From Chiua virens (Eukaryota; Basidiomycota; Agaricomycetes; Boletales; Boletaceae): a stretch of 64,000 bases of DNA. Under the pieces are notes generated by a model. That model made no database searches. It saw only the letters and a list, made by a program, of their open reading frames with translations, and had not been told where the DNA came from. This document shows, piece by piece, positions 30,001-42,815 of this stretch; the stretch's first letter is position 1; the number at the start of each line of letters is the position of its first letter. Both the position numbers and the translations under genes were made by a program. Location of the stretch: NCBI GenBank assembly GCA_019787685.1, contig JAHNUO010000013.1, positions 1,178,001 through 1,242,000 of the forward strand. Direction: 5' to 3'.

Positions 30001-33000
30001 CTCCTTTCTGAATTTGATAGTGCGCCGCTCGTGGGAAGCGTCCATCCGCGGTCATTCTACACTCGCTTCGATCAAGCCTTGACATATGGGACCAAGTATA
30101 TTCCTGCGATCGCGGCGTATGTCGTATATCCAGCTTACCCGGAGCTTGTCGTGCTTGCTGTCAAGATCGTTTCTCAGATCTCTTCCTCGACGGCTGTCAC
30201 AAGTCTCCTCACAGTCATCGAACGCAGTCCCGATTCCGAGCGTATTCTCAGCGGGTTCCGACAGTTACTTGATGTTGAATCTCTGGATGATATCGACGCG
30301 GCGGAGTCAGCCGCAGAGCAAATGACCGGTGCCGGCGCTGCAGATAGGGAAACCCAAGAACCGTTCGATCAAGCCATCAGAGTTGCGATCCTCGACCTCC
30401 TTATTTGCAATACGGAACGCCGAGCAACTTACCCCAATATCGGACATTTCTTGTTGTTTGGCGGCGCAGAAAGCGAGTACCAGATTCAAGACCCGCATGC
30501 GATCAACGCACGGCGAACTTGTGCGCATGTCATCCTGGATCTCGTCAGCGGAGGCGTGCCAGGAGTTGAAAGCCAAAGGCAAGGATAGAGATCGACAACG
30601 GAGGGCGACGATCCACACCGAACCGCTGTTCAATGTCCTGCCAGCATTGAGTGAGCGGTGTTATCGTGTCATTCATCAGCTGTGCGTGCATCCTCGCACG
30701 TCGGACGCGACGATGCGGTATCTGCGCACGAGGGAAAACTTTTTCGCGCGCCATCTCGCGGTGATCCCGTCCAAGGTCCCAGAGGCGCTCCAGGAGCCGT
30801 TCATCGAAGTTATGTACCACGATGGATCGCGAATTTTGACGAACGTGGCGACGCTGCGCGCATTCAGTCGACTTGCGCTCTCGAATATTGGACCTCGCGG
30901 CGCTGGATCTACACGTCTTGACGAACAAGGGTCATCACAAGGGTGTGCTAGAGATCTTGCAGATCCTGTTCGGGACGGATAGCATGCAGGATGCGGGAGA
31001 GGTCCGACTGGGAAGATGAATTGGGGATGTCGTTGCAGCCGTTTAGAGAGATGGGTCAGTCTCATCTGCGCGTCATCGAGTTTGTCCAGTCGTTGAGTTT
31101 TGACTGGTCGGATTCGCTCACTACTAACGCTGTCGACCTGGAGTATTTGGGGTCACTCAATCCTGCACGCGTGTATCCGTGTGGACGCGACGGGATGTGA
31201 GGTGGTGGATCAGTCGGCGCTGTTGTCGCTCCTCACATCTACGTGCCGAGCGTTACATTCTCAAGGACGTATCCCGACCACGGCACAAGCGGAGAAACTC
31301 AACGCGGAAACGGCATACATCCTGGAGAGCTGCGCCATCGAAAACCACAGAAGGGAAGTGTCGTACGCCGTCGCTACTGGCTACGAGGCGTGGCGTCGAC
31401 TGCTCGATATGACGCTGACAAAGTGCTTCAACCGACTCCCGCACGATCGACGTGAAAACATGCTCTTTGACCTGCTGCACGTGCTCCCTGGGATTGTGCG
31501 CTCCGATGTCCGAGAACCGACCGCGGTGCTACTCTCTGAAGCCACGCTGTCCGACCATCACGAAGCTCCGCGAGGACAGACGTCACCAGATCATGCTTCA
31601 GTCTGCAGGCGGCGACATGGAGGCGGGTTCGTTGCCGACAGAGCGGCTCTATGCGCTCCTTCGAAGCTTGCTCGAGTGTATTTTAGACAACAACCGCTCG
31701 GAACTGGTCCGTGGTAACTTGTACGCGTGCTTGATCAACTATCTGCACCTCGTCTCTACCGATGATGTCCATCACGATGGGGAGACTGCCGTGGACAACT
31801 TTGGGAAGCGGTCGATGGCGCTCTCGGTATCAGCGCTTGGATCGAGGGAGGATCTTTCTTTTCTCGAGAGTCATGGGGCCACTGCTCGATCAACGCCGAC
31901 GCCGACCCCAGGTGGTCGCGCTACCGGCACATCCGCGTTGGAAGCTGGCACGTTGTCTGTGATGAGGAGTGTGGTGGAACGCTTGGTCAGTACGATCTCG
32001 CGCGACGCGATCGACGGGACCGAGGTATGGAAGACGGTGGCGTTTATGCTGCTCGATTCGCTCGCCCATCTGTGTCGGGCGGACAAGTCGCGCACGATGT
32101 TGTCGACGCTGGTGCGGCATGGCGTGTTGTCGAATTTCGTGCGGGGCTTTGAAGGAGGCGGAGAAGCATTTGCTGTGTGTGCTCAAGCCTGATCCGGGTA
32201 AGTGGTCGTGTCGTTTTCGTGGGCAGTTTGCTGAGCGGGTTGGCAGACGATTTGAATCCGCTGTATGTGTACTGAAGCCAAGATGTCGTTGTTCACGCGG
32301 ATGGCGCAGACGAGACTGGGTGCGGAACGGTTGTTGGAGGCGCAGATTCTGCCTATCCTGTCTCAATGCGAGTACCTGGATACGAGACCTGAGGAAGATC
32401 AGTCGTTTATGGGTATGTGTCGGTGTTGTTGATGTGAATGGGGCTAACGTCGTTGCAGACCAAGATTCATTTTTGCCTTCTGCGATTCAGCGGTACCACC
32501 AATTGTTCATGCCAGCGCTGCAGCTGGTGGTCGCCATTCTCGCTTCGCTGGGCACGAAGCATACGACGGCACACAATCAGGTATGTGACTCTCGGCTCTG
32601 GGATGTTGACCTTACATGCGCCGTGTCAGGCTCTGGAATTTCTGTCAAGCCATAAAGACACCATCGTGATCATGCTAAAAAACGACAACGACGAAGTGAC
32701 ACTATCGTTTATCGAAGAGATCCACCTGCTTGTATCCCTCAGCGGCAGCCTGCTTCCTCTTGTCCCAAAACCAGAACTGGCACGTCTCGTTTGCGTCCCT
32801 TTTCGCTGCCATTTGAACTGATGTTGAATCCAGCTCACGATGAATACCGGTTTTGGCGGTATCCACGGTGCCGTCCTCGGACTTGCCGCGCGGTGTCTTG
32901 GACACGGTCTCTGGAGCCAGTCTGTGCGGACCACAGACGGACAGCGAGATTGCGCTGGCGAGCGTCTACGCGCCCGGAGACCAATCGGAGACCAAGTTTG

Positions 33001-33934
33001 ACGTTCAAGTTCGACGGCAGGAGCTGTTGTTGCGAAAGGCGGTGATCGAATATCTCGGTACTGCAAGCGACTTTACGGAGCCTGAGATGACGTTGGTGCT
33101 CTCGCCTGTGTTGTCGGTGCCGAGACACGACGAGCGGCCGTCTCGGGTGATTGGTGAGTGTCGTGCCATGACAGTTTGTCCCTCACATTAAGCATGTTTT
33201 TCTCAGCGACGATTCCGACGGTGGGGGATGCCATTGAGGCGCTCAACAGTCTGTGCGACGATCTCGCTGCGACGTTGAAGCAGATTGCGGATCTCTCGGC
33301 AGAGTTGTCCTCGCGCGATCACATTCGGGTGGATAACATTCAAAAGGTAGACTGATGTCGCCTCGTTGTGGTGCGGATCTGACACGGACGGGTGCAGGTC
33401 GTGAGCATCTCGGACTCTGCGTTCCTGCAGGATCTCGACATTGCGCAAAAGCGGTCGTTGATCCATCAAGCGTACCAGCGGCTCAAGGTCGCATTTCAGG
33501 ACGAGGTCAAGACGGTGCTTGGTAGGATGCGTTTCTGAGCAAGTTTTTCACACAAAGTTGACCATCGGGACAGGCACGACAGAGATGCTGTTGTTGTTAC
33601 TGTGGCGGCATCTGGCAAACTATGCCGAGACGGACCCTTCGCGTTCGATTGCACCGCCACCTGCCAACTTACGGACGTCGATGCGGTTGCTGCCTGCGCT
33701 GGATGCGACCGCGTTCAAGGATGACGTCGGGAAACGGCTCGTGGGTGCGCTGACGCGGATATCAAGCCTCGATCTGGTGGGTAGTTGTGACTTTTGTTGG
33801 AGGTACAACCAACTCACGCGACATGACAGGGCGCTGAGACGATTGGACGGGATTGGCAATCATACCAGGGGTATATCGAGATCATGTCTCGGAGGTTGAG
33901 GGATACGGTCGGGTTGCACGACCTGTTGGAATAG
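27064..33934 (+). CDS. NUP192: nuclear pore complex inner-ring nucleoporin NUP192/NUP205, many frameshifts as given
   Basis: A very large alpha-solenoid scaffold of the nuclear pore inner ring. The start MNSIAALRSILAATL joins through a 47-base intron (donor GTCCGT) to RITVNGRSLAVNADFAQQAI. Diagnostic stretches follow: IAMLYSLIGILYTSLPPERA, LTNKGHHKGVLEILQILFG, GCEVVDQSALLSLL, SFMDQDSFLPSAIQRYHQLF, IEYLGTASDFTEPEMTLVL, LSAELSSRDHIRVDNIQK. The end is GLHDLLE-tag at 33932-33934. As written the frame is lost about nine times (28482, about 30567, 30888, 31001, 31159, 31553, 32144, 32273, 32930). At each site deleting a single base restores the family sequence. Introns occur mainly in the last third. 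Because the protein is essential, base-calling error is more likely than true loss, but a pseudogene is not excluded. Confidence 0.85.
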
Positions 33935-34088
33935 ATGCCACTTTACCTTCATTGTACTACAAATGGGAAGTATATCGCTCTGAATTGTGACCGTTTTCCG
34001 AAGCGTGAATTTGGTGAATAGGATTGCAGAGCGACACAAGATAAAAAGATAAATACGTGATCATGTGGGTCGTGCTGTATTCAAGCGG

Positions 34089-34974
34089 TTAAAAAGGGAG
34101 GAGGCTGCCTGCGCCGCGGAGAGCAATCTGTCCACCGAACCGGAGCGTCTGCATACCTCCGGGGAAGTATGCGAGAATGTAGGCGACGAGGGCGACGACC
34201 TGGGTTTGGGGGGTCAGTATGACGGAGGAGAAGTAATCGAAGACCGACCTGGACGACGCCGGCCAATAACGAACCCAGCTGTGATTGTGCCTAAGAGAGA
34301 AACCAAGTTCATACATCCAACGGCGATCCACCGTATCAACACTTACCCCAAGCGCAAAATAGAGGGTGAGGCCCAAGCTGACAAGGTAAATGGCCGAGAA
34401 CGGCAGTCGTTCTTTCGACATCAAGTGTTTAATGTGATTGATGGGTCCGATGAGGACCGAGAAGCTGGAATGCGGGTCAGTGGCGAGTTCCTGAGTGTGC
34501 GGGGGTGGACTTGCCCGACCATGACGAGGAGACTGCCCATGCTGTGAACGAGGATGAGATGGGAAGCAGTCGAGTGGGACGGGTGCGAACCTGAATGCGA
34601 GGGCGAATTTGGCGGGTCGGAGGGGGAGCCAGGGGAGGCCGAGGAATGCGAAGAAGAAGCAGACGCAAGCACCGATGAGGCATGCGCCGAAACCAAGCAA
34701 TCTAGGGGGGCGTTAATGGGGGGTTCATTTCCACCATAATGGAGGGGACGTACCTCTCCCACCGTGACAATGCGAACCAAGCTTCGTCTTCGTTGGAGCG
34801 TTCACCCGATCGGAGGGGGACGTAGTCGCCTGCGACGGCGTTGTAGAAGCGTGAAAACGGGTTTGAGGGTTGGGTTTGCTGCTCGGCTTGTTGGGAGTCA
34901 TCTGTGACGCCTCTTGCCCAGCGAAACTGAGAAAGGTTGTTTCGAAAGCTTTGTTCGGTGGACGGAAGGGCCAT
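34089..34974 (-). CDS. SFT2: SFT2-family vesicle transport membrane protein
   Basis: A small four-helix Golgi/endosome protein that assists vesicle fusion with the Golgi. Exon 1 encodes MALPSTEQSFRNNLSQFRWA and SRFYNAVAGDYVPLRS. Then come the helices LLGFGACLIGACVCFFFAFL, RPAKFALAF, SMGSLLVM, FSVLIGPINHIKHLMSKERL, and AIYLVSLGLTLYFALG. The last helix is VVALVAYILAYFPGGMQTL and the protein ends GSLLPF at 34089. Order and spacing are those of SFT2. It has several short introns. Its 3' end faces that of NUP192 across 154 bases, and its start lies 77 bases from the divergent SET-domain gene. Confidence 0.85.
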
Positions 34975-35051
34975 TTACGATGGGTTAGTGAAAAGCGGCG
35001 TGCGCAGTTACCGAGCGGTGTGGGATTGGTAGTAAACAACCGTACATCGTC

Positions 35052-36508
35052 ATGAACCACCTCCTGTCCTGGTTCAACGAACACGGCGGCTCGTTCCATC
35101 CTCGGGTCGTGCTCGACCCGCAAGGTGTCTGATGATTTTTAGAGCGTCTTGACCCCCTTTGATGTTCGTCGACAGGTCCGTTTGGCGTGTCTGTGCTCGC
35201 CCCAAAGCTGGACGCGGACACAACCATTGTCACTTGTCCATTTTCGCTCGTGATCACCAAAGAGACATCGTTGCAAGCCTTGAAATCCCTGCTCGGTCAT
35301 GACGCACATGCCTCGCTCGACACCTGGTCCGAACGCCAACGGATCTGCTCCTATCTGTGTTTTCACCACCTCCCGGCACAAAGGTCTATCACGATCGCTC
35401 TTTGTGATGTATCTTGTTCACAACGTGCCGCACAGCTTCCCGGAGGCGTTGCACCATCTTCCATATGTCCGATCCCTCCCTCCAGCCGTGGACTTGTGGA
35501 CGCCGCTCCATTTCACGGCGCCGGAGCGTGAGATCCTCAAAGGCACGAATCTCTACGGTGCGACTCTGGATCGTGAACGCGATTGGCGCGCGGAGTGGGA
35601 ACAATGTCGGTCCCTCGTGCAGGACGTGAACCCCACCTGGGGCGACGCATTCACCTGGTGTGTTCCATCGTGAGCGTCGAGCCTCCTTGTTCACGCGTGC
35701 GACTAGGGCGTTGTATCTGACCGCCTCCACTCATCTTTCGTCCCGCGCGTTTCCGTCTTCCCTTCTCTCTCCCACGCCCTCGCTCGTCAGCACGCCATCA
35801 ACTTACCCCGTGCTCATTCCTGGCGTCGATTTGTTGAATCATAAGCGGGGTCAACCCGTCTCTTGGCTCGTTTCCTGTCCAGACGTGAACGCGACCACGA
35901 ACTATACTATCGCGATCGTGGCACATCCCAAAACCGAGTTCGAATCCGACTCCCCGCCTCATCAAGAACAAGAATTGGTCGAGGTATTCAACAACTATGG
36001 ACCGAAACCCAACGACGAGCTCATCCTCGGCTACGGCTTTTCGCTTCCAAACAATCCCGACGACACGATCACGCTTCAAATCGGATCCTCCGCTGCGTCG
36101 TCGCCATCGCAAAAATGGGTCGTTGGACGACACGCTCACAATGCGGAGGGACTTTGGTCTCAAGTCCGATGTCTTGTCGCGAACGGGGAGAGCGAGTACG
36201 AATTCGAAGACGATCTCGAAACGGCAGCCGCATTGTCGGACATGGTTCAAGCGAAATTGGACGGCATCAAGACCGAGGCGGAACTGAGACGGAACGATGA
36301 GATTCGATCGGCAGTCAGGGCCATGTTGGAACACTACTTCACGGGTAGATGATTTTCAACGGGTATTTTTGCTTACGTCTCACGTCGGGGTCCAGGTCAA
36401 AGAGACATTCTGGAGTCGATCTTGGAGTTTTTAAACGAGAAACGAAACGCGGCGATTAAAAGTGCAAGGGAGCAAGGCATTGATCTTGTATTTGATGAAG
36501 ATGATTGA
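35052..36508 (+). CDS. SET-domain protein-lysine methyltransferase, RuBisCO-LSMT/SETD3-like
   Basis: The SET and substrate-binding layout resembles fungal RuBisCO-methyltransferase-like enzymes that methylate non-histone proteins. The N-terminus MNHLLSWFNEHGGSFHPRVV leads to PFGVSVLAPKLDADTTIVTC, the start of the split SET domain. ILKGTNLYGATLDRERDWRA and PVLIPGVDLLNHKRGQPVSW follow; the latter holds the SAM-binding NH of the DLLNH motif. VEVFNNYGPKPNDELILGYG carries the family Tyr-Gly block. The last exon, after intron 36349-36410, ends in GIDLVFDEDD, tga at 36506-36508. Near 35384 the frame changes. A 54-base intron with donor GTCTAT (35384-35437) repairs it, although a single inserted base would do so too. 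Confidence 0.8.
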
Positions 36509-37964
36509 ATTTGGTGAATGATGCGGTGCATTCGAGGTTCCCAAGGTTGTTCAGACTGTCCAAATCCTGACGTGCCTGCTGCTGCTTATATTCAACGGGC
36601 CCACTAGAATTTAGCAACACATCTTGGAACAAAATCCTTGCCGACGAGCCGGTCGAGATAAACGCACCAAGCTCCTCACCATCCTCTCGTCGAGAGAGAG
36701 AGCAGGATCACGTATGTAGTTTTAGCTTCTCAGGCTTGGATGAACAACCGGCGGGGCACTCCTTTGGGATCGCCGTCGTCAATTCCAGGTGTCATCGTTC
36801 CTCTTTTTATGAACAGGTTTACCTCTCTCAACTATCGAGACTTTGTGGTCTCAGAATCAGGACGCTCTTGGTCATCTGCGGCCTGAGAGTTGAGTGTCCA
36901 TGCGGCCGAACCGCACTACAGTTCCGAGTAACGTTCCCTTGAGGAATTGCTGTTTTGTGGATGTACCCTTCCCTCATTGGATCTTAGTCAAACACGTGCT
37001 TAAGCGTGTAACCACTGTACCTGACGATGTATATTTCCGGTCGACAATTGCAGACGTTTATGTAGTCCACGTTCATCAAAACCTTTGACCAGCGGTATGT
37101 GTATCGTACTTCCAGAGAACCTGCAATGATCTTGGACTCAGGATCGGTAACACAAGATCGCACGCCGGTTGCGCACAATGAGCGATCGCCATCGTCCACG
37201 GATGAGTTCGAGAGAAGCAATCGGATTTCCACACTGGCAGTTGATCTTGGCGAATAACGTTTCCCGCATATGACAGGTTGTCCACAATTGTGCAGACCTG
37301 CGTCGACTTTCAAGGGTCTGTTCGAGGGTAGTGACCGATTGAGACGGGCATAGTCCAGGTGACGAGGGAAAGTCACATTTTTGAACAGGGATTTCGGAAG
37401 CGATAACTCAGAAGTGACTCGATCACATGGAAACTTCCCGGTCAGCACCCAATGAAACATGTGGTTCCTCTAGATCTAGAGACCCTCATGCTGTTCGTTC
37501 TCCATCGGATGTCATCTGAGTGGCACAAAATTATGGCAAAATGCTCTGCTGGCAAGGTCGGTGGCTTTGATAAATAGGGGTGGTTTTACCTGATTCGGAT
37601 CACATACTTGGCTGGTAATGACGCCGAAGCTCTTCAAGTTGATTGCAGTACTCCTTTCTACGTCTCTGACAAATGGCGTGCTCACCGCGTAGTAAGCTCC
37701 GACGAAACCATTCCTGTTTGTTACGCGCAGTTCGGCCAAAAAAGTACAGGATCTGTCACGGCGTTGCCCATACAACCCCGACTCACCTCGCGATCATACA
37801 GTAGCATACCTGAAACGCCAGAACAGACTCCGAGGGTCTTTATGCGGTCAATTCCCGACAAATAGCTCTGCGACGAAGCAACCGCTTATGAATAATGGAT
37901 CATGGAGCAACACATTCTCACTTTCTGCTCCATAGTTGTCCTCTCATCCCAACTCCATGCCTAA
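36509..37964. other. intergenic with one unsupported minus-strand frame
   Basis: A 158-codon open frame on the minus strand (36984-37460) begins MFHWVLTGKFPCDRVTSEL. It has no recognisable domain and no neighbour logic, and could be a real unknown gene or chance. Nothing else was seen. Confidence 0.35.
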
Positions 37965-40083
37965 ATGGCGCTCAATTGGGTCAATCTCAGGTGGACCGTC
38001 TCACACAGATATCTCATCGTGTTCATCCTCGCTTGCCTTCTTATCTTCCCCACTGTGCCCCGTGTTCTCCGATCGGTGTTACGATCCAACTGCTGCAAGC
38101 CCCACTGGACACTGAAACCGTTCGTCCTAGGCGATATGGTCGATTCGCATTCCAAGTCGGAGCTAGCACATGGTCTCTCCCCTGAGGGTCTCCTCATTGT
38201 CGATCCAGATGCACCACATCCTATATTCCAACTTATCCGTGACGCTGAGGCTGCATGGGATGCGAAATGCGCACGTGCGAGCAAGACCCTCGACGAGGCC
38301 GTCGCTGAGTACAAGAGGCGTTATCGTCGCGCACCACCCCTTGGCTTCGACAAATGGTGTGTTTTATGTGTCGCGCGACGCGCTTTGGGATCCAACTGTT
38401 GATGGCGTCTGCATTAGGTGGGAATACGTTGTCAGGCATCAAGTACAGCTTCCCGACGAATACGACGAAATATTTGAGGACATCGAGCCCTTTTGGGGAA
38501 TCGATCCAACTGAGTTGGCCCGCACGCAGATAGAACTCGAGACATCTGCCGGCGTAGTGACCGTGGGGAAGACGGACGATGTCCCTCGATTCAAGGTAGT
38601 CAACACGACCCTCACAAAAGAGAGACAGTACTTGGAACAAGCGATTCACAGCATTCTCGACCTGATCCGCGATGTTGAACTGTATATCCCACCGATGCGA
38701 ATCACGATCTCTCCGTTTGATAATCCAGATATGCTGATGGACTGGGAGATAAGATCCATGGCATTGGAAGCAGCTGCCAACAGGCGCAGTACGCAGATCC
38801 TTGACACCATTTTGAACACGAGTCTGATGTCCAATGATGTTTCCTACAGCACTCACCCGTGTTGACATGCCTCCAGTCAAACAAGGTTGGATCCAAGCGT
38901 GTCCCCCTGACTCACCCGCCCGCCTTCACCCGCCTGATTTCTCATCCCGGTCCACCGCAGCCCGCAACCCACCTTCATCCCCTAAAACATTTATCGCCTC
39001 CCATCGCAACGCGATGGATCCATGCTTACACCCCTCGCTGTTCACCTCACACGGTCAATTCCTCGCTTTGAAAGAAGGCCCTTTCCCGCGACCCACGCTC
39101 GTCCCTCGCTTCTCTCTCTCTGCGACCGTCCTCCATTCCGATATCCGCCCACCCGTGCCGTACGGGTGGGACTGGACATCGGACGGGGAGGCGGACGGGG
39201 CATTCAAGGAGGATGTCCCGTGGGAACACAAAGTCGACGAGAGGCTGGGCTGGCGGGGCCGCACAACGGGCATCTACGCGTCTGCGGATACGGTGTGGAT
39301 GCATGGACACCGGGAACGACTGATCACGCTGACGACGGCGCTCGAGGGGAACGTGAGCGTGTTGCTCGCGCCCGAGGGCGGAGAGGAAGCCATGCCCGTT
39401 GGGGAGCCAGAGAGCGTGCGTCTCGCGCGTATTAACCCAGCGTGGATGGACATGGCCTTCGCGGAAGGACCAATTGGCTGTGACAAGACTGGGGGGACGT
39501 GTAGGGAGATGGAGAAGTTGTGGGAGTATCGGAGCAAGCAGGGGAGGCGCGAGGAGGGGCGGTACAAGTTTATATTCGATGTGAGTTTGGGAGGGATTTA
39601 TGAGGCGCATCTACCTGAAGTTGACGTGCGAACTCTCAGATCGACGGTAACGGATGGTCAAGTCGGTTCAAACGTTTGATCACGACCAACGCGCTCATTT
39701 TCAAGGCGACAGTGTATCCAGAATGGTGTGCAGGCGTTTCTGGTCATGTTGTAAATATGTTGACAGTTTCATTGACTTTGCACGACAGGTTTACGTCGCG
39801 GATCGCCCCATGGGTTCACTACGTTCCGATTCAAATATCCTACGCAGACTTGTATGATGCGGTAGCGTTTTTCCGTGCTCAAGATGAGTTGGCTGCGCGG
39901 ATCGCCAAAGCTGGACGCGAATGGAGTCTGCAGTTCTGGCGAAAGGAAGACATGACAGCGTACATGTACCGGTACGTGATGTGGAGTATAGCGATGCTGT
40001 TGCTGACACGAAAGTCTAGATTGTTGTTGGAGTATGCCCGTGTGACGAGTTTCGACAGGGCATCTATGGATTATACTGGTTGA
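37965..40083 (+). CDS. CAP10-type glycosyltransferase (GT90 family, xylosyltransferase-like)
   Basis: A type II Golgi membrane enzyme related to cryptococcal Cap10/Cxt1, which adds sugars to surface or secreted glycans. The N-terminus has a membrane anchor (YLIVFILACLLIFPTVP). GFDKW-WEYVVRHQVQLPDEY is the family signature and is spliced across intron 38357-38417. NPDMLMDWEI, ACPPDSPAR, DGNGWSSRFKRLITTN and APWVHYVPIQISYADLYDAV also match CAP10 proteins. It ends MDYTG-tga at 40081-40083. One extra base near 38862 (GTGTTGAC, GTGTGAC expected) interrupts the frame between STHPC and MPPVKQGW. Other exon joins (39580 to 39639, 39724 to 39790, 39971 to 40018, approximately) keep phase. Confidence 0.82.
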
Positions 40084-40371
40084 TGAGATAGACGTTCGCG
40101 CGTTAAATTTGCGATGAATATTTCTTGTGAGTCTTTGCAAAGTTACAGGCTTACAGCCGCGGGTGGTTGTTATTGGGGTTAGCATACATATAATGCAACG
40201 AGGTACCACAATATGCAGTGGCAAGATTGCAGCTTCAAGGGAATCGGACATCAATCGTATCATGACGATTGGAGAATTTCTGAAACGGAAAGTTTTCTCT
40301 ACTTATGTCCCAATATCGCTTTCAACGGCATGTCGCACACGGTCTGGGAGTGGCGTTCGAGCACCGCGACT

Positions 40372-41988
40372 TAGACAAGACGCGTATTAGGCTCGAGGCC
40401 CAGATTGTATATCCTGTTCGCATTGTGAAAGAGCGCGTTTTTAACAATCTCGATTGCTTGATGTTCCGTGAGCTCTTCTCTGCGCACGAAATCAGACAGG
40501 ACCTGATGTACGACTCAAATTCAGCTGGAACATCAGTTAGGGAAAGAGGAACGAAACCTCGTAGAGCGCCTGGCGCGCTTGTAAACTGGCCAGATAATAA
40601 GATTCTGGCCACCAGTGTCCGTCAGCTGTTGAGTGACGTGAGCACTCGTTTCCGAGCATGCGCGCGAAGACATGATCATACTCGACCAGAGAATTTTGTT
40701 CGTCGGCGCCAAATCGAGCATTTGTCGAATAACCTCGCGCTGACCCTCGCCCGACAAGAATGGGAATATTTCTCCAAAGTCGAGATAGACATTCTTGTAT
40801 ACTGCAGTTAGGTACCCGGCATCTCGGGTGAATGGGTAACTCGAGTGAAGGAGGATAATGGGGGTCTCAGGGTACGCTTCGATGATAGGTTGCATATGTG
40901 CGGGCGAGGTCTTGACCAATCGGATATCATTGTCTCCGAGACCTGTTCCCAGGGTGAATTGCTTGTCCCCACGAGATCATGCCATCGTCTCACCCGTGTG
41001 GAATTGTACTTTGGGGTTTAGATTACCGTAAGCGTGACCGAGGTGGCCCGGGAAAGGTGGCTGCTGAAACCTACCTGGTTTGCGATATTGGCCGGCGATC
41101 TCCAGCACGGTCCGGACGAGAAAATCGTTCAGGACTTTGTGCTGTAAGCGAACGCTTTCTGTCGTCTTGTATTGTAATAACAGCGCGCGGATGGCGCCTT
41201 CCATCTCTTCAAAGGTCGCTGGTGGCGCGATGTCGAGTCCCGTTCTGTGGCGCAGTATCAATCTTTGCACTTTATATCACGTCTCGAAAACCGTACCTGT
41301 AGCAGACCACGGACTTGAAACCGGCGACGTTGTCATCCCGGGCGCAGTCGACGATGATGGCTCTGAACCTGTCCGACAATGTTTCAAAGACATCAACGAC
41401 GGAAACGACAGACGTCGATATTTGTGTCGGGTCACGTTCGAGCATGTTTCGCAAAATGTTCTTTGGACGAGGGTGGTCAAAGATAGGGGTTCGAAATGGG
41501 ATGCTATATCGTACCTCTGCCTCGTGCTCAATCCGCACAATTCTCTTGCAGGGGCTTGTTGTAAACTGATTGTGCCAGTTGATCGACTCGGCGAGTTCGG
41601 CGACGTTACCAAGACCATCGTCGAGTAGGATGCACTGGATGCCGGTAGGCTTGAAACAGAGCTCACAGAGGTCGAGATAGACGGTGTTATCTCGCTTGTT
41701 CTTGAGGGCCTCCCAGCCTGGCTCACCATCTTTCAAGCCAAAAAGCTTGGACAGCTGGGCGGTGGCGCGATAGCTCGCCAAGGTGTAGGGAGCGTCGAGT
41801 GTGAGAGCGTCATCCGTGGCTTCTGAGATGATACCTTCCAGAGGGAATGCATTGCGGTTTTTTTCAGTGAGAATGGGGTGAGCATGGTTATCGATGGCGG
41901 GATACGTGAGGGTGATGTCTGCGAGCTGGCGGTAGTACATGTTGAGTTTGAAGAGAGGGGTTAGCTCGGATGTTGACTGACGCGCCAT
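40372..41988 (-). CDS. metal-dependent amidohydrolase, FluG N-terminal type
   Basis: A TIM-barrel amidohydrolase-2 family enzyme like the N-terminal half of FluG. No glutamine-synthetase domain follows, so it is the stand-alone form. YPAIDNHAHPILTEKNRNAF supplies the HxH metal site. GIQCILLDDGLGN, IVRIEHEAE, RDDNVAGFKSVVCYR and QFHTG-LGDNDIRLVKTSPAH follow. PIILLHSSYPFTRDAGYLTA, NVYLDFGEIFPFLSG, ILWS-TDGHWWPESYYLASL and FHNANRIYNLGLEP complete the family order. The product ends at 40372. About seven introns splice in phase with no lesion. The start could instead be the Met at 41940 (MYYRQLADI). The substrate is unknown. Confidence 0.82.
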
Positions 41989-42013
41989 TGACTTTATCGG
42001 ATACGATCAAGAA

Positions 42014-42427
42014 ATGCCCGTACAAGTTGCAAAGCTGGAAAAAGCCATTCGGGATGCATTTCCTGTGTCCCATCTAGAGATCGAAGACCAATCGAGTGGT
42101 TGTGGCGAAAGTTACTCGGTTCTCCTGGTTAGCGAGGTGCGCCCCAATTTTCCGTCACATCGATCGTCAACTGAGGCATCACCCGGAGGCGTTTGAAGGG
42201 AAGAACACGCTCGCTAGACACAGGTTGAGTAGGTGGACGGTCTTTACAACGAATCTTGAAGTTGATCGTAGCCCGTAGTCAACGAGACGTTGAAGGAGCA
42301 GATCGCGCAAATGCATGCCTTCTCGCAGGTATGTCGTGGCCGTCACTTCAACGACTTTCACTGGACCTTTTCAAAGAAAACGTTCACACCGAAACAGTAC
42401 GAGGTGCATTTGGCAAAGAGCCAGTGA
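42014..42427 (+). CDS. BOL2: BolA-like iron-sulfur regulatory protein
   Basis: BolA proteins pair with monothiol glutaredoxins and carry [2Fe-2S] clusters. The cytosolic Bol2/Fra2 form signals iron status. Exons encode MPVQVAKLEKAIRDAFPVSH, LEIEDQSSGCGESYSVLLVS, FEGKNTLARHR, LVNETLKEQIAQMHAFSQ and KTFTPKQYEVHLAKSQ. The protein covers the whole BolA fold, including the FEGK and RHRLV blocks. It ends tga at 42425-42427. The introns lie at about 42136-42188, 42223-42279 and 42331-42377. Lack of a presequence favours the cytosolic Bol2 type. Its ATG is 25 bases from the divergent amidohydrolase ATG. Confidence 0.88.
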
Positions 42428-42815
42428 GGGACAATGGTGTCGATGTGGTGGCCCAAGTCACAGGCCGACTTGCTTTGTCTGTGATTTTTTTTAGGCTCTC
42501 CTTTGTTCTGATTCTTCACCACCACAATACTACCTTCGATTAATATTGTTTCAGTCTCTCCACTGCGCTAACTAAAGCGCAGAAGAAAGAGACAGTAGGC
42601 ATTCATCATTCCTCAAACTGGATCGGTAATCATGCTATGTCAAAAATTTCTTCCGCTTGGACCACACTCACAGTACTACAAGCGTGCGCGCCGCCTTTTC
42701 TCTCTCCACAAGCTACCGTCCACAATGGTCCATTTTGGTTCACTTATAAATGCCCGGTCTTCTGGTCAACAGACCTACCAACATCATCATCATTCCCAGC
42801 TATCTCTCTAACGAC
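42428..42815. other. intergenic with TATA-like box
   Basis: Contains TTATAAA at about 42745, some 70 bases before the ATG chosen for the next gene. Otherwise featureless. Confidence 0.4.

Noticed and set aside
35299..35673. Frameshift near 35384 in the SET-domain gene as another one-base insertion
   Set aside because: A 54-base GT-AG intron (35384-35437) restores the frame equally well, so it was left out of the insertion list.
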